Below, piece by piece: positions 46,125-57,527 of a stretch of 64,000 nt of DNA. The position numbers and the translations under genes are program-made. Each line of letters starts with the position of its first letter. Within the stretch, counting starts at the first letter, position 1. Source of the DNA: Bretschneidera sinensis (lineage: Eukaryota; Streptophyta; Magnoliopsida; Brassicales; Akaniaceae); the NCBI GenBank assembly GCA_023935145.1, contig CM043705.1, positions 54,299,084-54,363,083 of the forward strand, in the 5' to 3' direction. The notes beneath the pieces were generated by a model that was given only the letters and a program-made list of their open reading frames with translations, was not told the DNA's origin and made no database searches.

Positions 46125-46639
46125 GATTTTTCTTCTTTTTTTCCTTGTACTTTCGGCCATTAGTGCCACTAAATTTTTTTTTTAAGTTAATGAAATAGCC
46201 TTTCTTGTTTTCCGTTTGTCTAAGTTTTCTATGCCTTTACAAAAATAGGAAGCCGAGGGAAAAAGGTCTCGAGTTCTTTCCTTGGCGTATGAGAGACTAA
46301 AAACTTGACGAATTATGAATCATTTTATTAAGGATAAGTATTATATCCATACTTAGTGCAAAATGGGTGAAATAATATTGGTGATGTTGGGGGGCCCTCT
46401 AAGGAGCCTTACTGGTAGAACTTACAAAGGTTCTCTGCATTCCAAGTGTAAGGCACTGGTTTACCAGCTAAGCAATTTGAAAGCTCTCTCATTATCTCAG
46501 AAGTTATAGTATCTTGATACCCTCTGGTGGTAGGCGACAAGCTTGATCTCAGCTTTGTCTCTAACCTTGTCGATCAAGTCTGCATTCATATCGAGTGCCT
46601 CTTCATTATCGGCTTCATTATAGTTCTATACCCATAAGG
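46125..46639. other. Tat spacer between antisense ORF and pol, no gene
   Basis: The two Tat reading directions converge here: the antisense ORF ends at 46124 and the integrase end lies beyond 46640. No clear motif was found. Confidence 0.5.
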
Positions 46640-47260
46640 ATGACGTTCTTTTCTTGAGGGGTATTACAGCCTTTGATCTATAAGCCAAGAAAAAGGGGTC
46701 TCCTTAATGAGTGTTTGGGCTGTGGTATGGTAGGTGCAAAAGATATTCAGGAGGTGATTGACCCACTGATGGTCGGTGTCATCAAGCCTTTTCTTGATTC
46801 CTTACAAAATAGTTTTATTTGTCACTTCAGCTTATCCATTGGCCTGGGAATAGCCCACCGAAGAAAACCTCTGATCAATCTAGAGATTTTGGTAAAAAGA
46901 CTTGAACCGGTGCTATCGAATTATGCACCATTGTCAATGACCAATACCCTAGGTATATAGAATCTACAGACAATTAACTTCTAGATACATCCTCGGGTTT
47001 GATAGTCAGAAATGCTAGCGAAGGGTTCAGCTTCCACTTACTTGGTGAAATAATCGATGACTACTATCAAATGCTTCTTTTGCCCCGGTATCTCCCGGAA
47101 TGGGCCAAGGATATCCATTCCCCACATGGCGAAAGGAAGAGAACTGGCGATTGATGTCAAGAGATTTGCTAGCTGCTGAGGGATAAAAGCATGTTCTTGA
47201 CAAGTCCTGCACATTTTTACCATCTCGGCTGCATCACGACTCATCTGGGGCCAATAGTAA
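46640..47260 (-). pseudogene. Tat integrase
   Basis: On the minus strand the zinc part ends CRTCQEHAFIPQQ (about 47205) and the catalytic core begins WGMDILGPF with VVIDYFTK (to about 47030). Later core motifs (VIDNGA, stop) are damaged, and stops follow. Integrase would insert element cDNA. Position after RNase H in the transcript is the gypsy order. Confidence 0.8.
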
Positions 47261-48332
47261 CCATGATGGAGTATTTTGAATGCTAGTGCTCAGCCTCCGA
47301 GGTGATATCCATATATGCCCTGGTGTACTTTTTTGACGGCATAATCGGCATCGATTGGGCCCGGACATTTCAGATATGGAGTGATAAGTCCATTTTTTTT
47401 ATAGTTGTACGTCAAGTATAGCATACCTCGAGGCACGGGAGATGAGTTTTCTATCCTTCCTTACTAAGCCGGGAATGTGTCATTTGCTAAGTAGTTAAGA
47501 ATGGGGTCCATCCAGGTTTGTTCCTTGATGAGTGGCATAACCTGTACTCTGTCAATGCTTGAAGTTGGGATTGTTTCTAGATAGATAACACCAGTGAAGT
47601 CAGAATCCTTGGAGGAGGCGAGTCGGGCTAGGGCATCTGCCTCTATGCTTTCTGTTTGTGGTACTTAGGTTATTCGAAACTTTTTGAAAGTAGTTATGAG
47701 CTTGTGGGTTTCTTTAGATATCTCACAATTTTCACACCTTTGGCCTCGAATTCGTCAGTCATCTAGTTTACCACCAGATGTGAGTCACTGTAAACTTCTA
47801 ATGCCTCGATGACTAGTGTTTTGGCTAGTTTCATTCCAGCGAGTAACGCCTCATACTCGGTCTCATTGTTTGAGGCCTTGAACTCAAACTTTAGGGCGTA
47901 CTAAATAGTGAATCCTTCGGGGCTGCTAAGAATGAGTCCTGCTCTAAAGCAGCTATCATTGGACAAACCATCCACATACAATGTCCAGCTTGGTGTCTGC
48001 TCAGCTTCTTTGGGGGCCTCTACCGAATTACTGGGAAAAGTCATCTTAATTATGAAATCTGTCATGGCTTGTGCCTTGATAGAATTAAGGGGCTTGTACT
48101 AGATATCAAATTCACCTAATTCGATGGACCATCTAATCATCCTTCCAGAGATGTCCGGCTTATAGAGGACCTGCCGCAGAGGTTGATCGGTAGGGAGCAC
48201 TATGGTGTGAGCTTGGTAGTATGGCCACAACTTCTTGGCCATGATCAAGAGAGCATAGGCTAACTTTTTTAATTGATCTGAAGAAGGGCAAACATCTCTC
48301 GGCAGATTTAGATATAAAGTGGTTGAGCCCAA
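47261..48332 (-). pseudogene. Tat RNase H, two domains, and linker
   Basis: The first RNase H, attached to RT, includes LAYALLIMAKKLWPYYQAH and SGRMIRWSIELGEFDI (48332-48099). A second RNase H of the archaeal-like type follows: [26 protein letters not shown] and [10 protein letters not shown] (about 48000-47765). Two RNase H domains are a marker of the Tat clade. Stops interrupt both. Confidence 0.8.
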
Positions 48333-49310
48333 CTACTCGCTCGATTAATCGATGCACTTTTTTGATGTTATGAGGAATAGTCATATCTATGATTGCCTTT
48401 ATTTTCTCGGGGTTGGCTTCTATCCCTCGCTGTATTACCATGAAGCCTAAAAACTTCCTAGTAGTGACTCCAAAGGCACATTTGGTTAGGTTTAACCTCA
48501 TCTGGTAGTGATAGAGTATCCCAAATGCTTCTTCCAAGTTTGACTCGTGATCCTTTGCCATGATGCTTTTAACAAGTATATCATCCACACAAACTTCCAT
48601 GTTTCTCCCGATTTGATCCCTGAAAATCTTATTGACTAGCCTCTGGTAAGTGGCTCCCACATTCTTGAGCCCAAACGGCATTACCTTATAGAAATATAGG
48701 CCTTGATCTGTGATGAAGGCTGTCTTGGGTTGATCGGACTTGTGCATCAGAATTTGATTGTACCCAGAGTATGCATCCATGAAACTGAGCAATTCGTGCC
48801 CAAAAATGAAATCAACCAATTGCTCGATCTAAGGTAGGGGAAAACTATCCTTCGGGCAAGCCTTGTTGAGATCTGTGAAATTAATACAAATCCTCCAATT
48901 ACCATTGGGTTTTTGACTATCATCATGTTGGCGCCCCACTCCAGATAATTGATTTCTTCAATGAAACCCTTCGTAAGGAGCTTGTCTACTTCTTCTTTGA
49001 TGGCTCTTTGTCACTCAAGGGCAAATGTCATTTTCTTTTGGACTACGGATCGATGATTCGAGTCCACATTTAGGCGATTGACAATAACTGAGGGATCAAT
49101 CCTGGGCATGTTGGAGGCCGACCAGGCGAAGAGATCCTGGTTTCTCCGCAGGAAGGAGATCAAGGAATCTCTGAGATCTTCAATGAGCCTAGACCCGATC
49201 AATACGATCTTAGAATCCCCTTCGGTCGAGGGAATAGGGATGAGTTCCTCTTTCGAATATCCTCGTGGAGTCTTGAGCTCATCCCTCAAGTCTTCTATTT
49301 CCAATAGCAA
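48160..49310 (-). pseudogene. Tat reverse transcriptase
   Basis: The minus-strand reading includes MDAYSGYNQI (about 48780), KTAFITDQGLYFYKVMPFGL (about 48720) and the catalytic box CVDDILVKS (about 48590), where the usual Tyr before VDD is Cys. KCAFGVTTRKFLGF follows. Upstream, 49310-49011 holds the linker to RT with FAWSASNMPRIDPSV. Frame changes lie near 48820-49010 and 48290-48340. Confidence 0.85.
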
Positions 49311-49556
49311 AGACTCGACCCTCCTTTGACCATTAATATAATTTAGGTAGCACGACTGAAAAACTTGTTAGTTGGCTCGCACCTCTCCCACACATTCCTT
49401 AGTAAGAAATTTGACCTTTAGATGGTATGTAGAGACCACTGCCTTCATCTCATTTGGAGTTGGTCTCTCCAGCATTACATTATACGATGACGAATGTCTT
49501 ACCACCAAGAACATAGTTTTTATGGTGGTGATATACAGTGGAGTCCCTGCAATGAC

Positions 49557-49829
49557 CTAAAGGACTACGCTCCCTTCGACAAACACTAGTGTCCTAAAGA
49601 ACCCATACAAAAGAGATAATACTAGCTTAAATTGATCTATTTTTAGCTTCAACTGTTGGAAAGCCTCGTAAAAGAGGATATCAGCCGAGCTATCATTGTT
49701 TACTAGAACTCGCTCGACGTTGTAGTTACCAATGACTAGGGAGATAACCATAACGTTATTATGCAGAGTCTGTACTCCCTCCAAATCTTCATTAGAAAAA
49801 AAGTTATTGCTAGGTTCATTTTGATTCAT
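49557..49829 (-). pseudogene. Tat protease region
   Basis: VLVNNDSSADILFYEAF is the retroviral-type aspartic protease signature of Tat elements. The usual DNGSSADIL triad has become NNDSSADIL, so the catalytic Asp is lost. Confidence 0.75.
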
Positions 49830-50850
49830 TTGTGGCGCCCACTAATCGATGCCAACGACTAGGCGTAGGCTCTTCTTCCACGGATGGACTGACCCCTAGT
49901 AATTGGTCCTCCAAATATAGTCTTGATTATGCTAGTGATAGGATGAGGATGCCCTTTGCTGTTCTTATGACGCTTCTTTTCTTGGACTTTGTTTGGGGCT
50001 CCTTCTAGGACTCAGATGTTCTGTATATGGCCTCTCCAAGACTTGCTGAGATAGGCGATGGGAGCGATCTTCATAATCTATAACTATTCGAGAACCGAGA
50101 TATTCCCTTAAATACCCCACTGAATGAGGGACTCCAGTTGCTGTTTGAGTGCATGGCACTCTTCAAAGTTATGATCGTGGTCTTTATAGAAATGACACCA
50201 CTTAGATCTGTTTATGCTAGGATAAAGTGGTCTTGGAGGCCAACGAAGGAGGTCTCAGTCTTGGATATTCAGGAGTATATTTTTCCTGGAGGCACATAAA
50301 GAGATGAAGTTCTCGATGGCAAGGGGAGCTCTTACTCTCCCTTCTGAGAATGGTTTCTTGATTGAGTTATCTCTGAGCTCGCTAGGGTCCTTTTTTCTTT
50401 TGTCTATTCCGCCTTCTCTCTTTCTTCTAAAAACTTGATCGTCTTTCGCGATCATGTATTCCTCAGCTTGCATAAGCATGTCGTTCACGTCTTTAGGAGA
50501 ATGTTTGGTCAACTTGAAGCTTAATGTTCCCAACTTGAGCCTATTCTGAAAGGCTAAAGTCTAAATGATAGGGTCTAGGTCAAGGATCTCCCAGGCAGTT
50601 GCGTTGAACCATGAGATGTATTCCCAAAGCCTTTCTTCTTTATGCTAAATGATGCTAAAGAGGCTTTGTGAAGTCTTTTGTGGGCCCTTGCTACTCAAAA
50701 AGTAAGTCGTACGGATGTTGTGGTTCTAGTTTCTTCCAAGAAGACCTTGCTCAGATTCATTTAAATTTTTTCAGCATGTCCTGTAACTCTTGGGATACTA
50801 AGTTTACGATGTCATACAAGTCCTCTTTACTTAATTTCTCGCTCTAATTG
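49830..50850 (-). pseudogene. Tat gag, C-terminal part
   Basis: It contains LTKHSPKDVNDMLMQAEEYM (about 50510) and a zinc-type segment CHFYKDHDHNFEECHALK (about 50200). It also has a stretch like SEKLSKEDLYDIVN at its right end. Frames change repeatedly. The capsid start and 5' LTR are missing: similarity to Tat is lost at about 50850. Confidence 0.7.
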
Positions 50851-52011
50851 AGATCATTATTGCAATCATAATAAATTTAAAAAGGCAAGCACATATATAT
50901 AGCACAACATACTAGTAATATTATTTTGCAGCAATTCTTTGAATTAATCAATGATAATCTAACATGTGTTACAAGATCAAAAGAAATGTAGTACCATCAA
51001 CATCTCCCATGACAAAGTCAATTATTGTTAATTAATTCAATAATGTGCAAAATCTAGGAATTATGCGAGAATTTCCTTAACAGTTCCTGCCAACCTAAAA
51101 CCTCCCATTTGATTTTATATTTAAACCTAAGAGAAACTTCTTCCACAAGTTTAACTCCTCCCACTTGATATATCCTTACAACTAGGCGATAAATCCTTTA
51201 ATTCTACCAACGTAAAAATTCCCACTTGATATATCCTTTAGGCATGAAACTTACTTCATTCCACAAGCCTAATTATTCTCACTTGATATATCTTTAGGAC
51301 TTAGGCGAGAAATCTTCTTGTTAATTCTACCTACCTAATAAACTCTACTTGATATATCATCTTGAGACATGTTTTCATGTATGCTTATGATAAATGGAAT
51401 GCACACAACTAATATAATAATTTACATAATTAAAATTTTACTTAATTATAAACATGCCTTCAATTTATAGATATTGAATAATCATCATTCATATAACTAT
51501 ATTACAATATGACATATTTTTCTAGATAACAAATCATGCTATCCAATACATGAATTTATATTTTCATAATAATTTCTAAAAAGTGAAAATTCATTGTGAA
51601 ATTTATATACCAAAAATTCGTATAATCCATCATAATGTGTAATTATGAAATTTATTATACTCTCTTATTATTTTATTATATTCCATCAAGTATAAATTTT
51701 TTAAATTGAGGTTAAAATCAATTCTTTATAATTTTTAGAGGTAAAAACAACTTTTAAAATAATTTGATAGAGTACATAAATTAAAATAAAGACAGTACGA
51801 CCATTAGCAGCTCTTTATAGCTACCCTCAATGTTTAATCCTCTTTATCCTAAATCCATATGCGTCTATGCTAATTCTTTCACCAATTTGAAAAAACGGAA
51901 TGTGTAAAAAATTTACTGGACCCTAATCAAGGCTTTGTAAAAAACAAAATGGCTTTTGAACTTTTAGAATCAATGAGATAAAAACCCAATAGACACAATT
52001 TTACAGATCAA
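50851..52011. other. Intergenic, no gene; short motif repeated at 51090-51360
   Basis: AT-rich. Within 51090-51360 the motif CCCACTTGATATATCC recurs about five times in degrading form (near 51158, 51222, 51279 and 51348, plus a weak copy near 51105), with about 60-70 bp between copies. The segments between hold related AATTCTACC/CCTAA words. It looks like an old minisatellite. Confidence 0.5.
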
Positions 52012-52019
52012 AGAAGAAT

Positions 52020-53232
52020 TAAGGGTGAGCATGCAAACTCCGTTGACCTGCGGACCCGATCCAAACTGGTAAAATGGGTTGGATTGGGTTGGGTCATGGG
52101 TTCAAAATTTTTAACCCAATCCAAACCAGTAACCCGGTCAATATATATATATATATATATATATTATTTTATATTTGTTAAATATAAAATAGTGTATAAA
52201 TAATTATAGTATATATAATTATAATATGTCTATGCCATTCTGCTCAATGCTTACCAAAAAGGCAAGGAGTCTGTAAAAATAATAAGCATAGTCTAAATAT
52301 ATAGCAGGTTATATATTGGGCATTATAACATGCATTTAGTGTGTAAAATATATAGTAGGTCATAACTTGAATAATTTGACCAAACTATAATAGGCATATT
52401 GGGAAACAAAATTTACCAAGGAGTGATATGTAATTGGCTCACTTGACAGTTGAAACCCTATCACAATATCACTATTTCTTTGATCGATCATCTTCTCTCT
52501 TTGTAGTTGAGCTTTGGCGCTCTCTCGCTTTCTTTGGTACGTCTTTTTTTTCCTTTTTTTGCCTCTTTTTAAAAAACTTTGTTTTTATCATTCATTTTTT
52601 TAATGCAAGTTTCAGTGAGAATAAATTATAGCATGTCTGTTTTGATGCTTGATGTTAGATTAAGTCGTAGATGTTGAACTATTAGATATGACAGAATAAT
52701 AGGATATCTGTTGGAATACATGGAAGATGTTTCCGCTAAAAGATTTCTAATGATGTTTTCTACTAATAGATTTTGTTTTCTTTGTTACCTGGTGTCACTT
52801 TCTCTTTTGATGTTGCCTTAATACATCTGCATATGAGAAAATTTCATTACTAAAAATTACAAAATGATCCAATTATTTACAAAGTTGCAATAATTGATGG
52901 GAAATCTAAAACTATGGATTGCTAATTTGCTCTCAAAACCAGAGTAAAAAATGTTTTCGATTAGACGATTACTTGGCCACATACTACATGATCACTTCAT
53001 TTGGGTCTCATTGAAGTTTAGAAAACTAGTAAAGTATTTTTTTTTTGTTATGTAATATGTATGATTTAATTTTTTAGTAAAAGAATTAACCCGTTGACCT
53101 AAACCGATTTGAATGGATTCGGTTGAGTTGAAGTTTGATGGGTTCATGGATTGGGTTTGGTCGAGATTTTTTCAATCCAGTATAATTGGGTTATGTTGAA
53201 TTTTTAAGCTAAATCGACTCATGCTCCCTCTA
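52020..53232. mobile_element. hAT-type DNA transposon, non-autonomous, 1.2 kb
   Basis: The ends TAAGGGTGAGCATG and CATGCTCCCTCTA are imperfect terminal inverted repeats. They are flanked by a perfect 8-bp target duplication AGAAGAAT (52012-52019 and 53233-53240), the length typical of hAT. Subterminal regions carry repeated GGATTGGGTTGGGT / AACCCAATCC words on both sides, as in many plant hAT elements. The interior (52430-52600) resembles a transcript leader (GAAACCCTATCAC, CTCTCTCGCTTTC) but contains no transposase. A (TA)n run is at 52140-52165. Confidence 0.88.
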
Positions 53233-53240
53233 AGAAGAAT

Positions 53241-54115
53241 CTTAACCACAAACAAGCAGGTAATGCCTTCTTTTTTATAAGAAAAATGAACACATTTCAA
53301 TTTGTATACCACATTTCATCATATTTCTTTTAAACAAAACAATGTATAACAATAGGTCATAGCTTAAAGCAATTTAAGATTTTAAAAATTGATTCTTTTT
53401 TCCGTTAAAAATGATTTTTTTATTAAAAAATTATATTGAATGAGAGTATGAGATTAAAAGTGGTGCCTTTAACAATATTGTAAGTATTTCAACGGATGAA
53501 GACTAATCAAGTGGCTTTGATACCAATGTAAATCATTGGATACAAATGTGAAAGCGATTAATATTGATAGGGTATATGTTTCCTAAACAATTTTTCTAAC
53601 ATCACATGTGATTAGAATTACGTGCTCCATTTTGAGTGTATACTTATGTAACGCGAATTCTCCATAATTTCGTCGTTGGCAAACCGTTTACAAATGAAAC
53701 AGAAACACAATATCACAACCCAAACGTTTCTATCATATTCTCTTTTAATTATTGGATTAATTATCCATTTTTCACATCTGAAATGAAAACTGCTGGGATT
53801 TTATCTCTAAAATCCACCTACTCAAATTTTAGGCAAAAAAACATAAACATGACAATTAAATAGGCAAAACAAACAAATATTAATAATATAACAGTTTGAT
53901 GTGGTTCGACAACCTTTTTGTCTATGTCCACCAACAAACCCCACTAGTTTATTTATCTTCAATTACAACTTTAAGAAAAACAAAGTTGATAAACTCTCAC
54001 AACCCGAAATCTCAATACATTTAAAGCTCTCAACCTAATTCTAGTTATAAGTGTTATCTCTACTTGATAACACAAAACTCCAATACACCAAAAACTATCA
54101 TCCTAACTCTACTAG
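53241..54115. other. Intergenic with a dispersed repeat at 53500-53850
   Basis: The stretch around ATTAATATTGATAG, GGCAAACCGTTTACAAATGAAA and ACACAATATCACAACC matches 60450-60740 in order. 53890-54110 resembles a copia LTR fragment (GTGGTTCGACAACC). No gene or ends were defined. Confidence 0.5.
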
Positions 54116-54219
54116 GTAATCCTAGTAGTGGTTGAAAATTAAATAAAGAATTATGACTCATGTGTGTGTCATATGTTCATTAGAAATGGTATTTTTTATT
54201 ATTACATTACAATATATTA
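54116..54219. repeat. X repeat copy 4, left part
   Basis: Matches 24080-24174 (GGTTGAAAATTAAATAAAG, ATTACATTACAATATATTA). Similarity stops at the LINE 3' end and resumes at 57528. Confidence 0.85.
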
Positions 54220-54391
54220 ATTTTTTATCTGTAAAAAATGACCTAACATAGACTAACCCATGGGAGCTGAATGCCTAAAGCATCCTCAAACAAAATGTGA
54301 CTCAACCCCAAAGGTAGATTGATAAAAGTCTGAAGATATTCGTGGTCATAACCCAAATTCGCCATGAAATCAACATCTTTGTTGCCTTCTC

Positions 54392-55367
54392 TCAAGGTAT
54401 GAGTGTATGACCAATCGTACAGAAGGAGAACCTGTCAACAAAAATTTGACAATCCTGAATGATAGCACCAAGACAGTGGAACTCGACATCTCCCATATTA
54501 ACCAGAAGAACTACAATGGTTGAGTCAAATCCGAGCACCACATTGGTCAGTCCATTCACTGCTGCAATTTGCGATCCCTGGAGAATACCCATCAACTCCG
54601 CCTGTAAGATGCCACATTGTCCTAAACCCAATGCAAGACCCTCTAACCATTGCCTTGTATGATCCCAAAAAATTCCCCCACAGGATGCTAGACCAAAGTC
54701 AATATCCCGACTACCATCTGTGTTAATCTTGATCACTTCCATAGGAGGAAGAGACCAAGAAATTTGCCTTAAATGCCATGTCTTCCTAGGACCTAGGCGC
54801 TCTCCAAAGGCCATGCATAAGTCCTTCTCCATATTATCGATTTCAAGTTGTAGAAAAGCATGGCTTAATCTATGGCCCGCTATAACTTGCTGATTTTGAG
54901 CCGTCCAGTACACCTAAACTCTGGCTAGGAATTTCAAACCTCTTTGCTCAGTGCCCCAAACTCCACTTCTATCATGAATATCCTAAAGAATCCAATACAC
55001 AAGAGAAAGGGAGAAAAAATATGGAACTTCTAATGGATTACAGTTTACCAAACCTGTTTGGACATCAGGAAATCACGAAGGATATGCAGAACCGTCTCAA
55101 GCGTACATTTGTATCGATCACAATGGGCATGAAGAATGATCCCATGACCAACATGCACCTCATTCGATAACAGCCTGTTTCAAACCACCAACCAGAAGAA
55201 AACCTTCAAATTTTGGGGGCAATGTATCCGCCATAACCAAGACCAAGAAGTATTAGTCTCCAAGGAATTGGAGTCCTCCAACTGTAGAGAATAAGCAGAT
55301 TTAGTAGTGAATCGACCATCCATTTCCATTCCAAATCAGTTTGTCCTCCGTCCCATCAAAAAATAGG
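54392..55367 (-). pseudogene. LINE zf-RVT end and plant-type RNase H domain
   Basis: Reading from 55367, the zf-RVT remnant (FDGTEDKLIWNGNGW) is followed by stops. An open frame of 173 codons (54913-54392) then holds an RNase H domain with INTDGSRDIDFGLASCGG (about residue 60), LQAELMGILQGSQIAA and VVLGFDSTIVVLLVN. The DG, E and D positions are the RNase H metal-binding residues. RNase H at the C-terminus is known in plant L1 elements. The final conserved His/Asp part runs past a stop at 54392. Confidence 0.8.
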
Positions 55368-55372
55368 AATAG

Positions 55373-56460
55373 TGTTGACCCTTACCCGTATTTTAATTAT
55401 GACAAAACACAACTGTTATTATACTAACTAAGTGTAGTAAGCAACAAAAGCATTCAACCAAGGATCAAGGCACAAGAACTCAAACCGAATCAAAGTATCA
55501 AGTAAAGACTGAAGAACTAGTATAGATCTAAGGTCTTAGAACCAATGTAAGTCTCACTTATACATTATAATAGCTTGTTCAATGGCTCGAACAAAAAAGG
55601 TTTTCTAAACCGATCGTTTTAAAACAAATGTTTTAAAATTAAAACAGAAAAACTGGGTTGGAAGACAACCCAGTTGACTGGGTACATATACCAGTCGACT
55701 GGATGAAAAATACCAGTCGACTGGATACCCAGAAGGTCTAAAAATGAGATTTTTTCTAGTGAACCCAGTCGACTGGTATCACGACCCAGTCGACTGGTAG
55801 TTCAAAAATATGACCGTTGGACTCCAAATCTGGACGTTTTAAAGCAAATCTTTTTCAAATTAAAGTCCTAAAGGCCATATTATTTGATTGCTATATAAAC
55901 CCATTCTATTAAGCTTTCAACATAGAGTTGCACACATTCAAAAAGAATTGATCTCACACAATCAAGTTATTATACTCTTGAAACTCAAAAAGCTTTGAAA
56001 TATTCTTATTGAGCCATTCTTCAAGCTTTACTTTGAAAGAGAGACATTATTCAGTTGTATAAGTTTCCATTAGCTGTTTTTCTACCATTTACTTTACATC
56101 ATCTTTTGTAAAAGGATTACTTCAGAAAGGAAGGGGATTACTTCCGAGAGGAAGGGGATAGCTTCCGAGATGGAGGGATTGTAAGGTTTGTACAACACCG
56201 AAAAAGTTGTACGACTAAGTTACATAGTGGATTACTTCAAGGAGTTCCTTGAAGAGAGTGGATGTAGGGTCGAAACGAATCTGATATTGCCGAACCACTA
56301 TAATCTAAGTTTGCATCCTCTTCTCTTTAAACTCTTTATTTACAGCACATTACTTGTCTTAATTGTTTGCTACTTATTTGTTTTTATAAACTTGTATTAA
56401 TTCTGCAAAAAGTTTTAAAAACCCAATTCACCCCCTCTTGGGTTGAAACCTCGACCTATA
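55373..56460 (+). repeat. Solo LTR of SIRE type inserted in the LINE
   Basis: 1088 bp from TGTTGACCCTTACCC to CTCGACCTATA (terminal CA decayed to TA). It is flanked by a perfect 5-bp target duplication AATAG (55368-55372 and 56461-56465). It aligns with the SIRE 3' LTR at 6726-7874 over both ends and the interior, including TATA box CTATATAAAC (55891-55900). It has a local triplication of a GGATTACTTC-AGAAAGGAAGGG-type block near 56115-56170. The orientation is opposite to the LINE. Confidence 0.93.
55669..55800 (+). repeat. CCAGTCGACTGG palindrome array in solo LTR
   Basis: Five copies lie within 132 bp; at least three are exact CCAGTCGACTGG or its GTA-extended form. The array ends about 90 bp before the TATA box, the same distance as in the LTR at 6726-7874. 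Confidence 0.85.
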
Positions 56461-56465
56461 AATAG

Positions 56466-57527
56466 AAATAGCCATAATACGATTAATTACCTCATGAGGG
56501 AGATAGGATCATAGATGATGCAAATCCCAAGTCCTATTACTGCCAATAATATCTCAAACCCTAAGGTCTTCCTTACCAAAAGCAATCAAGATCCCCTCAA
56601 GATCTCTAAGAGCAAAAGGACTAACCCACTAATCATTCCATAAAGAAGTAGTATGCCCGTTACTAATCCGAGAGATTAACCCTCTTCGGAGTCAAGGAAT
56701 AGACTTGAGAATGTTGTGCTAGACATGTGAAGCAAAAGGGGAAAGAGCGACCGAAAGTAAATCCACAACAGTTTTTAACCAAAGAGAGTCATTATTTGCC
56801 AGAATATGCTAGGTAAGCTTTGCCAAAAAGGCATCATTTACATTACGAGATTTTCTAACGCCAAGGCCACCTTTTGCTTTTGGCCAAAAAATGGTATCCC
56901 AATTAACTAAGTGTACTTTTATGGTATCCGACGAGTCTCCCTATATTAAATCACAATATAACTTGTCTAATTTGTCACAGATACTTCGAAGAAGTAATTT
57001 GTTTGCATTTTATGTGTGGGAATGGCAAAGGTAACTGAATTAACCAGAGTAACTTGCCCAACAAGATTTAGAGTTCTGGCCTTCCATCCAACTAAGCATT
57101 CTTGGACTTTTTCAACCAAATGATTGAAGGTAGCTCTAGATACCCTGAAGTGGATTGTGAGAATCCCCCGATACTTGCCCATATTAGTAGTTAAAGGAAT
57201 GTGGCATTGGTAACTGATCTCCCTAAAGTCTCTGACCAAACAGTTCAGAGAAAACCAAATTCTAGATTTTTCTAGGCTAACCTTTTCCACAAACATCTTG
57301 CATCTTACAAAACTCATCCAGCACTTCCATAGTCATCGTTGCCTTCATACTAGACGCCTTATAGAATAACATAAGGTCGTCTGCATAGAAAAGATGTGAT
57401 AGTCTCAAACCCCCGCTCCCAACCTGAATCAGTTTCCATTGACTAGATTGAACTTTGGTCTGAATTAACTGGGACATGCGCTCCATGCAAAGAACAAACA
57501 AATAAGGTGAAAGCGGATCTCCCTGCC
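56466..57527 (-). pseudogene. LINE reverse transcriptase C-terminal half and zf-RVT region
   Basis: The catalytic box is in SHLFYADDLMLFYKASS (about 57380), following RQGDPLSPYLFVLCMERM. A frame change near 57300 leads to HIPLTTNMGKYRG, FNHLVEKVQECLVGWKA and LVGQVTLVNSVTFAIP, the thumb and connection motifs of plant L1 RT. The zf-RVT part at 56480-56950 has stops. The reading continues on the far side of the solo LTR at 55367. Confidence 0.85.

Larger units (their letters stand above)
25996..50850 (-). mobile_element. Ty3/gypsy retrotransposon, Tat lineage, minus orientation, 5' end missing
   Basis: From right to left on the minus strand it carries gag, protease, RT, RNase H, a second RNase H and integrase. 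These are followed by an ORF in the opposite direction, tandem repeats, a polypurine tract and the 3' LTR. A second, archaeal-type RNase H and an antisense extra ORF are known traits of Tat-clade plant elements. After removal of the 15.7 kb insertion about 9.1 kb remain. No 5' LTR or primer site is found right of 50850, so it is truncated there. All genes are broken. Confidence 0.85.
54220..57527 (-). mobile_element. L1-type LINE, 5'-truncated, split by a SIRE solo LTR
   Basis: On the minus strand the remnant starts inside reverse transcriptase (RQGDPLSPYLFVLCMERM) and runs through the RT end, zf-RVT region and RNase H to a short A-rich end near 54220. The two halves of the X repeat abut its ends, which shows where it inserted. 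5' truncation is the usual outcome of target-primed reverse transcription. No clear long target duplication is visible. Without the 1.1 kb solo LTR it is about 2.2 kb. Confidence 0.85.
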
